Assembly: GCF_001571245.1 (NCBI RefSeq) | Contig: NZ_BCTK01000007.1 | Span: 372,001-436,000, forward strand | Source of the DNA: Achromobacter piechaudii NBRC 102461 | Lineage (GTDB): Bacteria > Pseudomonadota > Gammaproteobacteria > Burkholderiales > Burkholderiaceae_B | Direction: 5' to 3' | DNA: 64,000 nt | In this document: one piece after another, positions 23,857 through 32,366 of the stretch | How positions within the stretch are numbered: position 1 is the first letter of the stretch | How the letters are laid out: each line of letters starts with the position of its first letter | Position numbers and translations under genes: made by a program | Notes under the pieces: generated by a model | What the model was told of the DNA's origin: nothing | The model's input: the letters and a program-made list of their open reading frames with translations, nothing else | Database searches by the model: none

Positions 23857-25065
23857 TCACATCCCTCCCACGAATGGCAAGGAGATCAGCGAAGTCAGCA
23901 CGATGACGTTCAGGATGTCCACCAGGAACGCACCGGTGACCGGCACCACGATGAAGGCTTCCGGCGCGGGGCCGTGACGCCGCGTGAGGGCCTGCATGTT
24001 GGCGATGGCGGTGGCAGTGGCGCCCAGGCCAAAGCCGCAGAACGCCGCCGACATGATGGCGGCTTCGTAGTCGCTCTTGAGCAGCCGGAACACCACCCAT
24101 GCCGCATACAGCGCGCAGAACAGCGTCTGCACGATCAGCATCAGCGCCAGCGGACCGGCCAGCCGCGCCACGCTGGACAGGTCCAGCGTCATCATGGTCA
24201 TGCCCAGGAAGAGCGACAGCGAAATCGTGCCGATGATTTCCGTGGCGCGATCATCCAGCTTCAAGCCCAGGCGCGCGCCGCCGTTCCGGATCAGCACGCC
24301 GGTCGCCAGGCACCACAGGAAGTTGGGCAGGCTGACGGGGGCGCCTTCGACCAGCATGGCCAGATAGCCACCCACCACCAGGCAGACGAAGGCCGCTGTC
24401 ATCGACACAATGAACGAGCCCGCAGTCGGAGGCGCGGCGGGTTCGACCACGTCCAGCGGGGCGGGGCCGGCGCTTGCCTGGGGGTCCAGGCTGCCTCGTA
24501 ACTTGTGCCGCCGCATCAGCCATTCGGCCACGGGGCCACCCACGACGCCGCCCAGCACCAGGCCGAGCGTGGCCGAGGTCATGGCCAATGCCATGACATC
24601 CTGGATGTTGTTGAAGTCGGCGAAACGCGTGGCATACGCCGCGCCGGTTCCATGCCCGCCCACCAGCGTGATCGTGCCGCCCAGCAGGCCCATCAGCGGA
24701 TGCATGTCCAGCAGCCAGGCCATGCCCAGCCCAACGGCGTTCTGCATGATCAGGAAAGGGACCAGGGCCAGCAGGAAGGCGATCAGGCGAGGGCCGCCCT
24801 TGGCCAGCAGCTTCAGATTGGCCGTCAGCCCGATGCAGCCGAAGAACAGCAGCAGCAGGGTGGGGCGAATGCTGGTTTCGAGTGAGACGGATACGCCGCC
24901 CCAGTTGGCCAGCGCGTACGCCAGGATGGCGAAGAGCAGGCCGCCCACGATGGGGTCTGGAATGCTGTAGCGGCGCAGAACGCCGATTTGCGAGGTCAGC
25001 ACGCGGCCGACGACAAGCACCAGGCAGCAGGCCAGCAGGGATTGAACGGGCGAAAGCGAAATCAT
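23857..25065 (-). CDS. gltS: sodium/glutamate symporter GltS
   Basis: A 402-residue secondary transporter with about ten membrane segments in two inverted halves. The two re-entrant signature loops are visible: TITLVGGHGTGAAYATRF (residues about 131-148) in the first half and AAFCGFGLGATATAIANMQ (about 345-363) in the second. Length and order match GltS of E. coli, which imports glutamate with Na+. It is the first gene of a two-gene minus-strand unit with a TAXI-type binding lipoprotein two bases downstream, an unusual partner for this transporter. Confidence 0.94.
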   Translation of the reverse strand: MISLSPVQSLLACCLVLVVGRVLTSQIGVLRRYSIPDPIVGGLLFAILAYALANWGGVSVSLETSIRPTLLLLFFGCIGLTANLKLLAKGGPRLIAFLLALVPFLIMQNAVGLGMAWLLDMHPLMGLLGGTITLVGGHGTGAAYATRFADFNNIQDVMALAMTSATLGLVLGGVVGGPVAEWLMRRHKLRGSLDPQASAGPAPLDVVEPAAPPTAGSFIVSMTAAFVCLVVGGYLAMLVEGAPVSLPNFLWCLATGVLIRNGGARLGLKLDDRATEIIGTISLSLFLGMTMMTLDLSSVARLAGPLALMLIVQTLFCALYAAWVVFRLLKSDYEAAIMSAAFCGFGLGATATAIANMQALTRRHGPAPEAFIVVPVTGAFLVDILNVIVLTSLISLPFVGGM

Positions 25066-25224
25066 AAAAACCTTCGCGCCCCGACAGGGCGCAGCAAGTC
25101 AACAATCGGAACCGTTGCCGCCACATCGTTCGTAGTGCGGCCCTATAGTACGGCTGCAAATCGGCGATGTATAGAAATGCGGAAACGCGCGGGACCTGCC
25201 ATGCAGAACCCCGCAAAAATGCGG

Positions 25225-25737
25225 CTACAGCGAGAGCTCACGCGCCATGTAGCTGGCCTGGGGCCCATAGTCCGCCAACTTTTCGGCCAGCTTGTCCAGG
25301 CCGGATACGGGGCGGTAGCCGTGGCGCATCCAATAGCTGGTGGCGGATGCCAACGACACGAGACTGGCGCGGCGCAGGCCGTGCTGCATGGCGCATCGGG
25401 CTGCGGTTTGCAGCAGCGAGTGGCCCACGCCCAGGCCTTGCGCGCGAGGCACGACCGCGCAGTCGTGCAGGAACCAGTGATCGGCGGGCTCGGGCAATGC
25501 CCGCAACGCGATTCCCAACGCGGGCGGCAAGCCGGCGTCCCAGGGATACGAAATCAAATATCCCAGCAGGTGGTTGGTATCCGGCGCGCAAGCCACCCAG
25601 CAATGATCGGGCGCCAGCTGCCAGCGGTTGGTAAAGAACTCCGCGCTTTCCAGCAGGAAGTCGGGATAGGCCAGGGCCTGGGCATCCAGGATGCCGTCCA
25701 CGTCACTGGCCAGCATTGGGCGAACTCGATATTGCAT
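25225..25737 (-). CDS. GNAT-family N-acetyltransferase
   Basis: A 170-residue acetyltransferase with the GNAT fold. The acetyl-CoA motif A is seen as HDCAVVPRAQGLGVGHSLLQTA (residues about 103-123), the R/Q-x-x-G-x-G/A pattern, followed by ASLVSLASATSYWMRHGY with the usual late tyrosine. The start is the ATG at 25737; upstream in-frame codons lack a ribosome site. Substrate unknown. It stands alone between gltS and the divergent sugar-lipid cluster, and I see no partner that would suggest a toxin-antitoxin function. Confidence 0.88.
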   Translation of the reverse strand: MQYRVRPMLASDVDGILDAQALAYPDFLLESAEFFTNRWQLAPDHCWVACAPDTNHLLGYLISYPWDAGLPPALGIALRALPEPADHWFLHDCAVVPRAQGLGVGHSLLQTAARCAMQHGLRRASLVSLASATSYWMRHGYRPVSGLDKLAEKLADYGPQASYMARELSL

Positions 25738-25873
25738 GAGGACCTGTAAAGACAAAGCTGGCCCGCATTTTACCGATGCCCGGTCAAAGCGCCGTTTGTA
25801 TGAGAGCTTTCTCAAATTGGGGTCGGATGGATGGTTCGCCGAGCGCGGCTGCGGTGCGATTTAGATGAGCCTC

Positions 25874-25896
25874 AGGCGGCAAACCGCCTTGTTTTT
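25874..25896 (+). terminator. intrinsic terminator in the leader of the GT2 gene
   Basis: AGGCGG-CAAA-CCGCCT followed by TGTTTTT on the plus strand. No plus-strand gene ends before it, and the GT2 gene starts about 100 bases downstream, so it may be an attenuator. A G-rich stretch including seven G residues (25904-25910) follows. Confidence 0.55.
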
Positions 25897-25993
25897 CGGG
25901 GGCGGGGGGGCTTGCGGCATTTCATGAAAATTCGACGAAGTGCTGCGCATACTGCCGGTCATGGCTTTCCTGTAATTCCTAGACCTGCGTCTT

Positions 25994-27046
25994 ATGCACA
26001 TCCAATACCGGCCCGAACCGCTCCCTTCGCAAGTGATGGCCAAAACGTATCCACTGGAGGCGCTGTGGTCTGGCAAAACCTCCGTGGTGCCGTATGACGC
26101 CTGCGTGACTTGCGTCATTCCGTGCCTGAACGAAGCTGAAAATCTGCGTGTCCTGTTGCCGCTGCTGCGCAGCCGCCTGTCCGCGTTGTGCACCAGCTGG
26201 GAAATCATCGTGGCGGATGACGGCAGCACGGATGGCACGGAATCGCTGATGTCCGAATGGACGCAGCACGACGGCTTTCGCTACGTTCAGTTGTCGCGCA
26301 ATTTTGGCAAGGAAGCCGCCCTGAGCGCAGGGCTGGAAGCCGCCACCGGCGACGCCGTGATCTGCCTGGATGCCGACCTGCAACACCCTCCCGCATTGAT
26401 CGAGCAGATGTTGGCGCGCTGGGCTGCGGGCGCCGAAATGGTCTATGCCGTGCGCGAAACCCGCCACGACGAAACCTGGCTCAAGCGCTCCGGTGCGCGC
26501 TGGTTCTACAAGCTGTTGAGCAGCGCGCGCGGCGTCGACGTGCCGGCGCACGCAGGTGACTTTCGACTGATGGACCGTGGTGTGGTCGATGCGCTCAACG
26601 CATTGCCCGAGCGCACCCGTTTCATGAAGGGCTTGTACGCGTGGGTGGGCTTCAAAGGCGAAGCCTTGCCCTACACGCCCGACGAACGCATGCATGGCGA
26701 CAGCCGCTTCAGCGGCCTGCGTCTGTTCCGCCTGGCGCTGGATGGATTGACGGCATTCACGACGTGGCCGTTGCGTCTGGTCAGCCTGGTCGGCGTGGCC
26801 TTCGCCTTGCTGGCGATGTCCTACGCGGCATATCTGGTGGCCGACTACCTGTTTTCTGGAAATCCCGTTTCAGGCTGGACGACTATCGTCACCGCAGTGC
26901 TGTTCTTTGCCGGCGTGAATTTGATTTCGCTCGGCGTAGTGGGCGAATACGTCGCGCGGATTTTCGACGAGGTCAAAGGACGGCCGCTATATGTCGTGCG
27001 CCGCCGTCAGGGCAGGCGCGCCGACAGCGGCACCCGGTCCAACTGA
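25994..27046 (+). CDS. GT2 undecaprenyl-phosphate glycosyltransferase (ArnC/GtrB/LgmA-like)
   Basis: A 350-residue inner-membrane enzyme that should transfer a sugar from a nucleotide sugar to undecaprenyl phosphate. The GT2 domain has CVIPCLNEAENLRVLL, DDGSTDGT, the CLDADLQHPP metal-binding motif and a basic RFMKGLYAWVG segment. Two C-terminal membrane helices (about residues 255-280 and 295-320) and a VVGEYVARIFDEVKGRPLYVV tail are typical of ArnC/DPM-like proteins. In Bordetella LgmA is such an enzyme, adding GlcNAc to the lipid carrier for lipid-A glucosamine decoration, and the GtrA and YdjC neighbours match LgmD and LgmC. The true start may be the ATG at 26036. Confidence 0.88.
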   Translation: MHIQYRPEPLPSQVMAKTYPLEALWSGKTSVVPYDACVTCVIPCLNEAENLRVLLPLLRSRLSALCTSWEIIVADDGSTDGTESLMSEWTQHDGFRYVQLSRNFGKEAALSAGLEAATGDAVICLDADLQHPPALIEQMLARWAAGAEMVYAVRETRHDETWLKRSGARWFYKLLSSARGVDVPAHAGDFRLMDRGVVDALNALPERTRFMKGLYAWVGFKGEALPYTPDERMHGDSRFSGLRLFRLALDGLTAFTTWPLRLVSLVGVAFALLAMSYAAYLVADYLFSGNPVSGWTTIVTAVLFFAGVNLISLGVVGEYVARIFDEVKGRPLYVVRRRQGRRADSGTRSN

Positions 27047-27093
27047 CGCTTGCGGCGAGGCCTGGCGGCCCGGCTGCGATAACCATCGACTCG

Positions 27094-27486
27094 TCAGACC
27101 GTCGGCCTGCGGAACGCCCACAGGCGGCTGGCGACGAACGTGGCTAACGCCAGACCAATCAATATCAATGCCAGCAATACGTCATAGCGGACGTTGGTGG
27201 TGTGCAGCAGCAGAGCATAGGCAGATTCGTTGATCAAAAAGCCCGCCGCTGAAATGAAAAAGAAACGGCGGATGGCTATGGTCCAGGGTATTTGGGCATG
27301 TTTGAACGTAAGCCGATAGTGGCCGGCGAAGGACACGACGAAGGCAACCAGCCAGCCGATCAGGTTGGCGGCCAGCGGCGGCAGGGCGAAAGCTTCGACG
27401 CAGCCGACGGCAACCGCCCAATGGGTTGCGGCCGCCGCGCATCCAACGGCGACAAACAGGCTGATTTGATGAAGCAAGGCGCGCAT
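27094..27486 (-). CDS. GtrA-family four-helix flippase (LgmD-like)
   Basis: A 130-residue membrane protein of the GtrA type, thought to help move polyprenyl-linked sugars across the inner membrane. Four hydrophobic helices are visible, beginning QISLFVAVGCAAAATHW, then AANLIGWLVAFVVSFAGHYRLTF, FFISAAGFLINESAYALLL and VLLALILIGLALATFVASRLWAF; the last helix and F-x-S-x-x-W-x-F are family features. The open frame continues upstream through the ChbG-like gene on the opposite strand, but that part is antisense and not homologous. The gene is on the opposite strand from the GT2 and deacetylase genes it presumably works with. Confidence 0.87.
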   Translation of the reverse strand: MRALLHQISLFVAVGCAAAATHWAVAVGCVEAFALPPLAANLIGWLVAFVVSFAGHYRLTFKHAQIPWTIAIRRFFFISAAGFLINESAYALLLHTTNVRYDVLLALILIGLALATFVASRLWAFRRPTV

Positions 27487-27522
27487 GAGTGCCGACGTGA
27501 AGTGGGATTTCCAGGAATTTCG

Positions 27523-28332
27523 ATGAGCAAACGAGTCATAGTCTGCGGCGACGATTTTGGCATGAATGCCGACATCGATGAAGGCATGATCGCGCTGGCG
27601 GACATGGGGCGCATCAGCGCAGTCAGCTGCCTGTCGCTGGGTCCCACCTTTGCGGACAACGCCGCGCGGCTTGGTGCGCGCAACATCGATATCGGCTTGC
27701 ACGTGAACCTGTCGGAAGCGCTGGACGCGCGCGCCGAGCCCATGCCGTCCTTGAGCAAACTCATCGTCAGCGCTTATACGGGCCGGTTGGATCTGAATTG
27801 GGTGCGTACGCAATTGAACAGCCAGTTCGATGCCTTCGAAGCGGCGTTTGGGCGCGCGCCGGATTACATCGATGGCCATCAGCACGTGCATCAGTTGCCG
27901 GGCGTGCGTGACCTGGTGCTGGCCCAATTGAAGCAGCGATTTGGCGATCATCGTCCTTGGTTGCGCCAGACCGCGCCCGGCATGCTCAGTGGCATTCCGA
28001 TGAAGGAATCGATCAAGGCGCGCATCATCGGCGCGCTGGGATCGGGGGCGCTCGCGCGCCAGGCAAGCCGTGACGGCTTGCGCACCAATCGCCGGTTGCT
28101 GGGCGTGTATGGATTCGACGGCGGCAAGCGGCGCTATGCCGATCTGCTGCAGAACTGGTTGTTCAACGCGCGTGATGGCGACCTGCTGATGTGCCACCCG
28201 GCGATGAACGGCCAGGAAGGCAATGCGATGTCGCGCCAACGCCGCGCCGAGTTCGACGTGTTGGCAAGCCCCAAGCTGGGCGATTGGATGAGCGCCAACG
28301 GCGTGCGCGTATCGCGGCTGGCCGCGCACTGA
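27523..28332 (+). CDS. YdjC/ChbG-family carbohydrate deacetylase (LgmC/HpnK-like)
   Basis: A 269-residue metal-dependent deacetylase from the ATG at 27523 (AGGAA nine bases upstream). Metal and catalytic motifs are CGDDFGMN at the N terminus, IGLHVNLSEAL, DGHQHVHQLPGV, and late LLMCHPAMNGQEG. In Bordetella, LgmC removes the acetyl group from lipid-linked GlcNAc to give glucosamine; ChbG acts on chitobiose and HpnK on hopanoids. The GtrA and GT2 neighbours point to the lipid-linked sugar role. It is divergent from the GtrA gene, with 36 bases between the two starts. Confidence 0.88.
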   Translation: MSKRVIVCGDDFGMNADIDEGMIALADMGRISAVSCLSLGPTFADNAARLGARNIDIGLHVNLSEALDARAEPMPSLSKLIVSAYTGRLDLNWVRTQLNSQFDAFEAAFGRAPDYIDGHQHVHQLPGVRDLVLAQLKQRFGDHRPWLRQTAPGMLSGIPMKESIKARIIGALGSGALARQASRDGLRTNRRLLGVYGFDGGKRRYADLLQNWLFNARDGDLLMCHPAMNGQEGNAMSRQRRAEFDVLASPKLGDWMSANGVRVSRLAAH

Positions 28333-28350
28333 GCGCTTGCGGGGCTCCGA

Positions 28351-29229
28351 TCAGCCGGGCGCGGCGCCGCCCCGGGTCAGGTTCTCCAGCAGCCACGCGC
28401 CTGCCGGCCCCAGCGAGCGGCGTGTAGACCAGACCGCGTCGACGCGTATGTGTCGGGGCCATCCCGGCACCGTCAATTCCACCAGTTGATCACGGCCAAA
28501 GCGCTGGACCATCCAGCGGGGCAATTCCGTCCAGCCGAATCCCAGGCTGGCCATCTCAAGCAGCATCAGATAACCGGGCGCCGACCACGTTGCGTGCGGC
28601 GGCGCTGTGTCCTTGTCGTCCAGTTCAAAGGTGCTCAAGCGCAATTCGCGCTGGGTCTTGAGTTCGTCGTTGCTGACGTTCGGGCGGTCGGCCAGCGGGT
28701 GGGAGCGCCCCACGCACAACACGATTTCGGACAGCTCGGGCAGCGTCGCGTGCGCGACATCGGGCGGATAGACATCCTGCGCGGCCATCAGGCCCAGATG
28801 CGCGCGGCCCTGCTGCACCAGCGCCACCACGTCTTCGTATTCCGCGATCAGGCATTCGAAGCGCAGCGCCGGGTAGCGCTGGTCGATCTGACTGAGCATG
28901 TTTTCGAAGGTCTTGGACTGGAAGGTGTCGGACAGCACGACGGTCAGCCGGGGCTCCAGCCCGTCAGCCAGCTGGTTCGCGCTGCGGTTGAAGCGATCGT
29001 TGGCGGCCAGCACTTGCAGCGCCTGGCCTAGAAGGACCTGGCCTGCTTCGGTCAGGGCCGGTTGCCGCTGGCTCCGGTTAAAGAGCGCAACATTCAGGTC
29101 CACTTCGAGGTTGGCGATGGTTTCGCTGATGGTGGATTGGCTTTTGCCCAGTTTTCGAGCAGCGGCCGAAAACGAGCCTTCTGAGGCGACCTGGGCGAAC
29201 GCAGCCAGGGATTCGAGCGAGTGGCGCAT
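28351..29229 (-). CDS. LysR-family regulator divergent from the PACE efflux gene
   Basis: A 292-residue LysR-type regulator. The N-terminal helix-turn-helix is clear (LESLAAFAQVASEGSFSAA, KLGKSQSTISETIANLE) and the C-terminal ligand domain has two periplasmic-binding-like lobes (LTVVLSDTFQS, LGLMAAQDVYP). The ATG at 29229 is the family start. It is divergent from the PACE-type exporter at 29324, the same arrangement as AceR-AceI, where the regulator activates the exporter in response to biocides such as chlorhexidine. A dyad between the genes (29242-29277) could be its site. Confidence 0.92.
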   Translation of the reverse strand: MRHSLESLAAFAQVASEGSFSAAARKLGKSQSTISETIANLEVDLNVALFNRSQRQPALTEAGQVLLGQALQVLAANDRFNRSANQLADGLEPRLTVVLSDTFQSKTFENMLSQIDQRYPALRFECLIAEYEDVVALVQQGRAHLGLMAAQDVYPPDVAHATLPELSEIVLCVGRSHPLADRPNVSNDELKTQRELRLSTFELDDKDTAPPHATWSAPGYLMLLEMASLGFGWTELPRWMVQRFGRDQLVELTVPGWPRHIRVDAVWSTRRSLGPAGAWLLENLTRGGAAPG

Positions 29230-29241
29230 GGTTGTATCGGG

Positions 29242-29277
29242 ATTTCCGATGGATAGTATCTTTATCGTAACGGAAAT
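29242..29277. promoter_or_regulatory. candidate LysR site in the divergent region
   Basis: ATTTCCG (29242-29248) and CGGAAAT (29271-29277) form a widely spaced dyad in the 94-base gap between the LysR gene and the PACE gene. Spacing fits two half-sites of a LysR tetramer. Confidence 0.35.
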
Positions 29278-29323
29278 ATCCGCGAAAATTGCCTCCGTTC
29301 CGTAAATCGACCGCAGGCGGGTC

Positions 29324-29860
29324 ATGCAAGCCACCAACACCCCATCCCAAAAGCCGCAAGTCACCAAGACGCTCAAAGAGCGTTTTTTTCACGCGTTCCT
29401 GTTTGAAATCCTGGCCATCGGCCTGTGCGCCCCGGCAGCCGCCTGGGCCATGGGCAAATCGCTGTTCGAAATGGGCGTGCTGACCGCCGTGATCGCCTGG
29501 ATCGCGCTGGTCTGGAACATGATCTACAACGCGGGCTTTGACCGCCTTCAAAACCGCCTGGGTTTCACCCGCACCATGCGCATGCGCGTCGTGCACGCGT
29601 TCGGCTTCGAGCTGGGCCTGATCCTGATCGTGATTCCGCTGGCGGCGTGGTGGCTCGACATCAGCCTGTGGGAAGCCTTTGTGCTGGACATCGCGCTGGT
29701 GCTGTTCTATCTGCCCTATGCGTTCCTGTACAACCTGGCCTACGACCGCTCACGTCCGCGCGTCATCGCCTGGCTGGGCCGTGGCAAGGCGCAAGCCGCG
29801 CCGACGGCTGCGGCCCCCGCCGCTGCGTCAGGCGCTACGCGTCAATCACCTTGCGCGTGA
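29324..29860 (+). CDS. PACE-family multidrug/biocide efflux protein (AceI-like)
   Basis: A 178-residue inner-membrane exporter with four membrane helices in two tandem bacterial transmembrane-pair domains. Each half carries the family pattern: KERFFHAFLFEI and RMRVVHAFGFELGLILI, with the acidic residue in the first helix of each pair (E in FLFEI, E in FGFEL), and W-N-x-x-Y-N-x-x-F-D in the first and YNLAYDR in the second. PACE proteins expel chlorhexidine and short diamines in relatives. The last 25 residues are an Ala/Pro-rich tail. Its 3' end overlaps the convergent GntR gene by 26 bases. Confidence 0.93.
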   Translation: MQATNTPSQKPQVTKTLKERFFHAFLFEILAIGLCAPAAAWAMGKSLFEMGVLTAVIAWIALVWNMIYNAGFDRLQNRLGFTRTMRMRVVHAFGFELGLILIVIPLAAWWLDISLWEAFVLDIALVLFYLPYAFLYNLAYDRSRPRVIAWLGRGKAQAAPTAAAPAAASGATRQSPCA

Positions 29861-30485
29861 ACATTTCCAGATAGTCCATCAACGAATCGGCGCCTTTGAT
29901 GGCGTCGGCTTCGTTGCCGGTGGCAATGCCCTGCGCCATCAGCATATGGCGGCGCGCGCCTTCGGCGATATCGCCTTCGTGTTGATAGGCGTACCAGAAC
30001 CGGCGGCATTGGATGATCAGCGGTTCCACGGCATTGACGGCCGACACATTGCGGCACGCCAAGTGACAGACGTGGTCCAGCAACTGGTCCGCCTGCATGT
30101 AGTCATCAAGGTCGCCGCCTTCAGCGGCGCGGATCATCTGCGCCGCGCATTCCACGATCTGCGCGCGTTGCGCGGGCGTGGCGCGGCGCGCGGCGCTGGC
30201 GGCAATCAACTGTTCCAGCGCGCGCCGAGTCTGGATCAGGTCCATGTGGTCCGCCAGCTGGATCATCGAAACACGCAGCCCGCGCCGAGGCTCCTGGCGG
30301 ATCAGGCCGGCCGCCACCATGCGCAGCAATGCTTCGCGCAGGGGCGTGCGCCCCAGGCCGGTTTTCTCGACCAGTTCCGCTTCGACGACCGCGCTGCCAG
30401 GCTGCAACTGCAACGTGGCGATCATGCTTTCGATCTGGTCGTAGGCGACGTCAGCGGCGCGTCGTTTGGGTTCTGCTCCTGCCAT
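29835..30485 (-). CDS. GntR/FCD-family regulator of the HAAT operon
   Basis: A 216-residue regulator starting ATG at 30485; a TTG one codon earlier is also in frame. The winged helix (residues about 10-75) has LGRTPLREALLRMVAAGLI and the C-terminal FCD ligand domain holds the metal-binding histidines (DHVCHLA and ARRHMLMAQ). Its start overlaps the livM stop in a TGATG arrangement, so it is the last gene of the HAAT operon and probably controls it in response to the transported compound or a product of the DapA-like enzyme. The most likely target is the dyad at 36157-36186. Confidence 0.9.
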   Translation of the reverse strand: MAGAEPKRRAADVAYDQIESMIATLQLQPGSAVVEAELVEKTGLGRTPLREALLRMVAAGLIRQEPRRGLRVSMIQLADHMDLIQTRRALEQLIAASAARRATPAQRAQIVECAAQMIRAAEGGDLDDYMQADQLLDHVCHLACRNVSAVNAVEPLIIQCRRFWYAYQHEGDIAEGARRHMLMAQGIATGNEADAIKGADSLMDYLEMFTRKVIDA

Positions 30486-31450
30486 CAATTATTGTTTTCC
30501 TTCGTTTTGCGCCACTGCGTGTAGGCCAGCCATTCGCCGACGAACCCGCGTCGGAAGAACGACACGCACAACACGAAAATCAGCCCGATGACGATGGTGA
30601 CGACATCGCCCAGGGTGGCAAGATAATTCTGCAAGCTGACGACCAGCGTCGCGCCGACAACCGGGCCCCACACTGTGCCGATACCCCCCAGAAGCGTCAT
30701 CAGCAGGACTTCGGTGGAGGTGGCCAGAGACACGTCGTTCAAGGCCACCAATTGCAGCACCAGCGCCTTCAGGGATCCGGCCAGCCCGGCAACCGAGGCT
30801 GACAGTACAAACGCCAGCAGCTTGCACCGATCCGTATCGTAACCTAGCGAAATGGCGCGCGGCGCGTTGTCCCGGATCGTCTTGAGCACCTGTCCGAAAG
30901 GCGAATGGATCACCCGGTAGACAAAAAGAAATCCCAGCACGAAGACGCCCAGCGTGAAGTAATACATATTGGTGTCCACGCTCAGGTCCACCAGCCCCAG
31001 GAACTTGCCTCGGGCTATGCCCTGCATGCCATCCTCGCCACGTGTCCAGCCGACCTGCACCGCCATGAAGTACGCCACCTGCGACAGCGCAAGCGTGATC
31101 ATCGCGAAGTAGATGCCCGTGCGCCGGATGGCCAGCCAGCCGATCGCATAACCGATGGCGGCCGCCATCGCCACGCCGCAGACAATCGCGATTTCAGGCG
31201 GCAGGCCGCGAGCGCCGAACAGAATCATCATCTCGCCCGTGGCGTAGCCGGCCCAGCCAAAGAAAGCGGCGTGGCCGAAAGACACCAGCCCGGTAAATCC
31301 CGTCAGCAGATTGAAGGCCAGCGCGAACAGCGCGAAGCACAGCACCTTCATGACGAAGACCGGGTACACCACCTGCGGAAAGAAGGGCACGAACAGGGCG
31401 GGAACCAGCAGCAAGGCCAGGATCCGAATGGAAAAAGGAATGCGCGACAC
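30485..31450 (-). CDS. livM: HAAT ABC transporter permease, LivM-like
   Basis: A 321-residue permease of a branched-chain-amino-acid-type importer. I choose the GTG at 31450, which has AGGAG seven bases upstream; a TTG at 31468 would extend it into livH. About eight to ten membrane helices are seen and LTGFTGLVSFGHAAFFGWAGYA matches the LivM signature. It follows livH after one base. Its partners are livH, livF, livG and the binding protein in the same operon. Confidence 0.95.
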   Translation of the reverse strand: MSRIPFSIRILALLLVPALFVPFFPQVVYPVFVMKVLCFALFALAFNLLTGFTGLVSFGHAAFFGWAGYATGEMMILFGARGLPPEIAIVCGVAMAAAIGYAIGWLAIRRTGIYFAMITLALSQVAYFMAVQVGWTRGEDGMQGIARGKFLGLVDLSVDTNMYYFTLGVFVLGFLFVYRVIHSPFGQVLKTIRDNAPRAISLGYDTDRCKLLAFVLSASVAGLAGSLKALVLQLVALNDVSLATSTEVLLMTLLGGIGTVWGPVVGATLVVSLQNYLATLGDVVTIVIGLIFVLCVSFFRRGFVGEWLAYTQWRKTKENNN

Positions 31451-31451
31451 C

Positions 31452-32354
31452 TTATTTCTCCTTGCCAAACAGACCCGCAGGGCGCATCAGCAGCACGACG
31501 GCCATCACGATGAACACGACGACGGTGGACGCTTCGGGATAGAACACCTTGGTCAGCCCTTCCAGCAGACCCAGCGCCAGGCCGGTGACGATGGCGCCCA
31601 TGATCGAACCCAGGCCCCCGATCACCACCACGGCGAACACGATGTTCAACAGGTTGGACCCCATCAACGGGTTGATCTGCATGACGGGCGCGGCGAGCAC
31701 GCCCGCCACGCCCGCCAGCGCCACGCCGAAACCGTAGGTCAGGGTGATCATCACGGGTACGTTCACGCCGAACGCCTGCAGCAGCTTCGGGTTTTCGGTG
31801 CCTGCTCGCAGCATGGCGCCCAGGCGCGTCCGCTCGAACAGGTACCAGGTGGCGATGCACAACGTCAGCGAGGCCACCACCACGAAGCCGCGATAGGCCG
31901 GCAGGAACATGAAGCCCAGGTCGAAGCCGCCTTGCAGGATTTCGGGCGGCTCGTAGCCCACTCCCGATATGCCGTAGAAGTAGCGGAATCCGCCCTCCAT
32001 CATCAGCGCGATGCCGAAGGTCAGCAGCAGGCCATACAGGTGGTCCAGGTGATACAGGCGCTTGAGCAAGGTCTTTTCAATCACCACGCCGACCGCGCCC
32101 ACCAATAGCGGCGCCAGGATCAGCGCGGCCCAGAAGTTGATCTGCACGCCGGGACCGAGCAACTGGGGCAACTGAGTGAAGCCGATCCATGCCAGGAACG
32201 CCGCCATCATGAACTGCGCGCCGTGCGTGAAGTTGACGATGTTGAGCAGGCCGAAAATGATGGCCAGCCCCATGCTCAAAATGGCGTAGAAGCAGCCGTT
32301 GATCAGCCCGACCAGCAACTGGGCCAGGAGGGCGGGTAGCGAGATGTCGAACAT
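31452..32354 (-). CDS. livH: HAAT ABC transporter permease, LivH-like
   Basis: A 300-residue permease with about eight helices. The N terminus QLLVGLINGCFYAILSMGLAIIFGLLNIVNFTHG is the LivH pattern, and the middle GVVIEKTLLKRLYHLDH and GGLGSIMGAIVTGLALGLLEG match the domain that contacts the ATPase. It starts 12 bases after the binding-protein stop and ends one base before livM's start. With LivM it forms the membrane channel of the importer. Confidence 0.95.
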   Translation of the reverse strand: MFDISLPALLAQLLVGLINGCFYAILSMGLAIIFGLLNIVNFTHGAQFMMAAFLAWIGFTQLPQLLGPGVQINFWAALILAPLLVGAVGVVIEKTLLKRLYHLDHLYGLLLTFGIALMMEGGFRYFYGISGVGYEPPEILQGGFDLGFMFLPAYRGFVVVASLTLCIATWYLFERTRLGAMLRAGTENPKLLQAFGVNVPVMITLTYGFGVALAGVAGVLAAPVMQINPLMGSNLLNIVFAVVVIGGLGSIMGAIVTGLALGLLEGLTKVFYPEASTVVVFIVMAVVLLMRPAGLFGKEK

Positions 32355-32366
32355 GGCGTCGTGGGC

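Noticed and set aside
27487-28329. Minus-strand extension of the GtrA gene
   Set aside because: It is antisense to the YdjC-like gene; only the last 130 residues carry the four GtrA helices.
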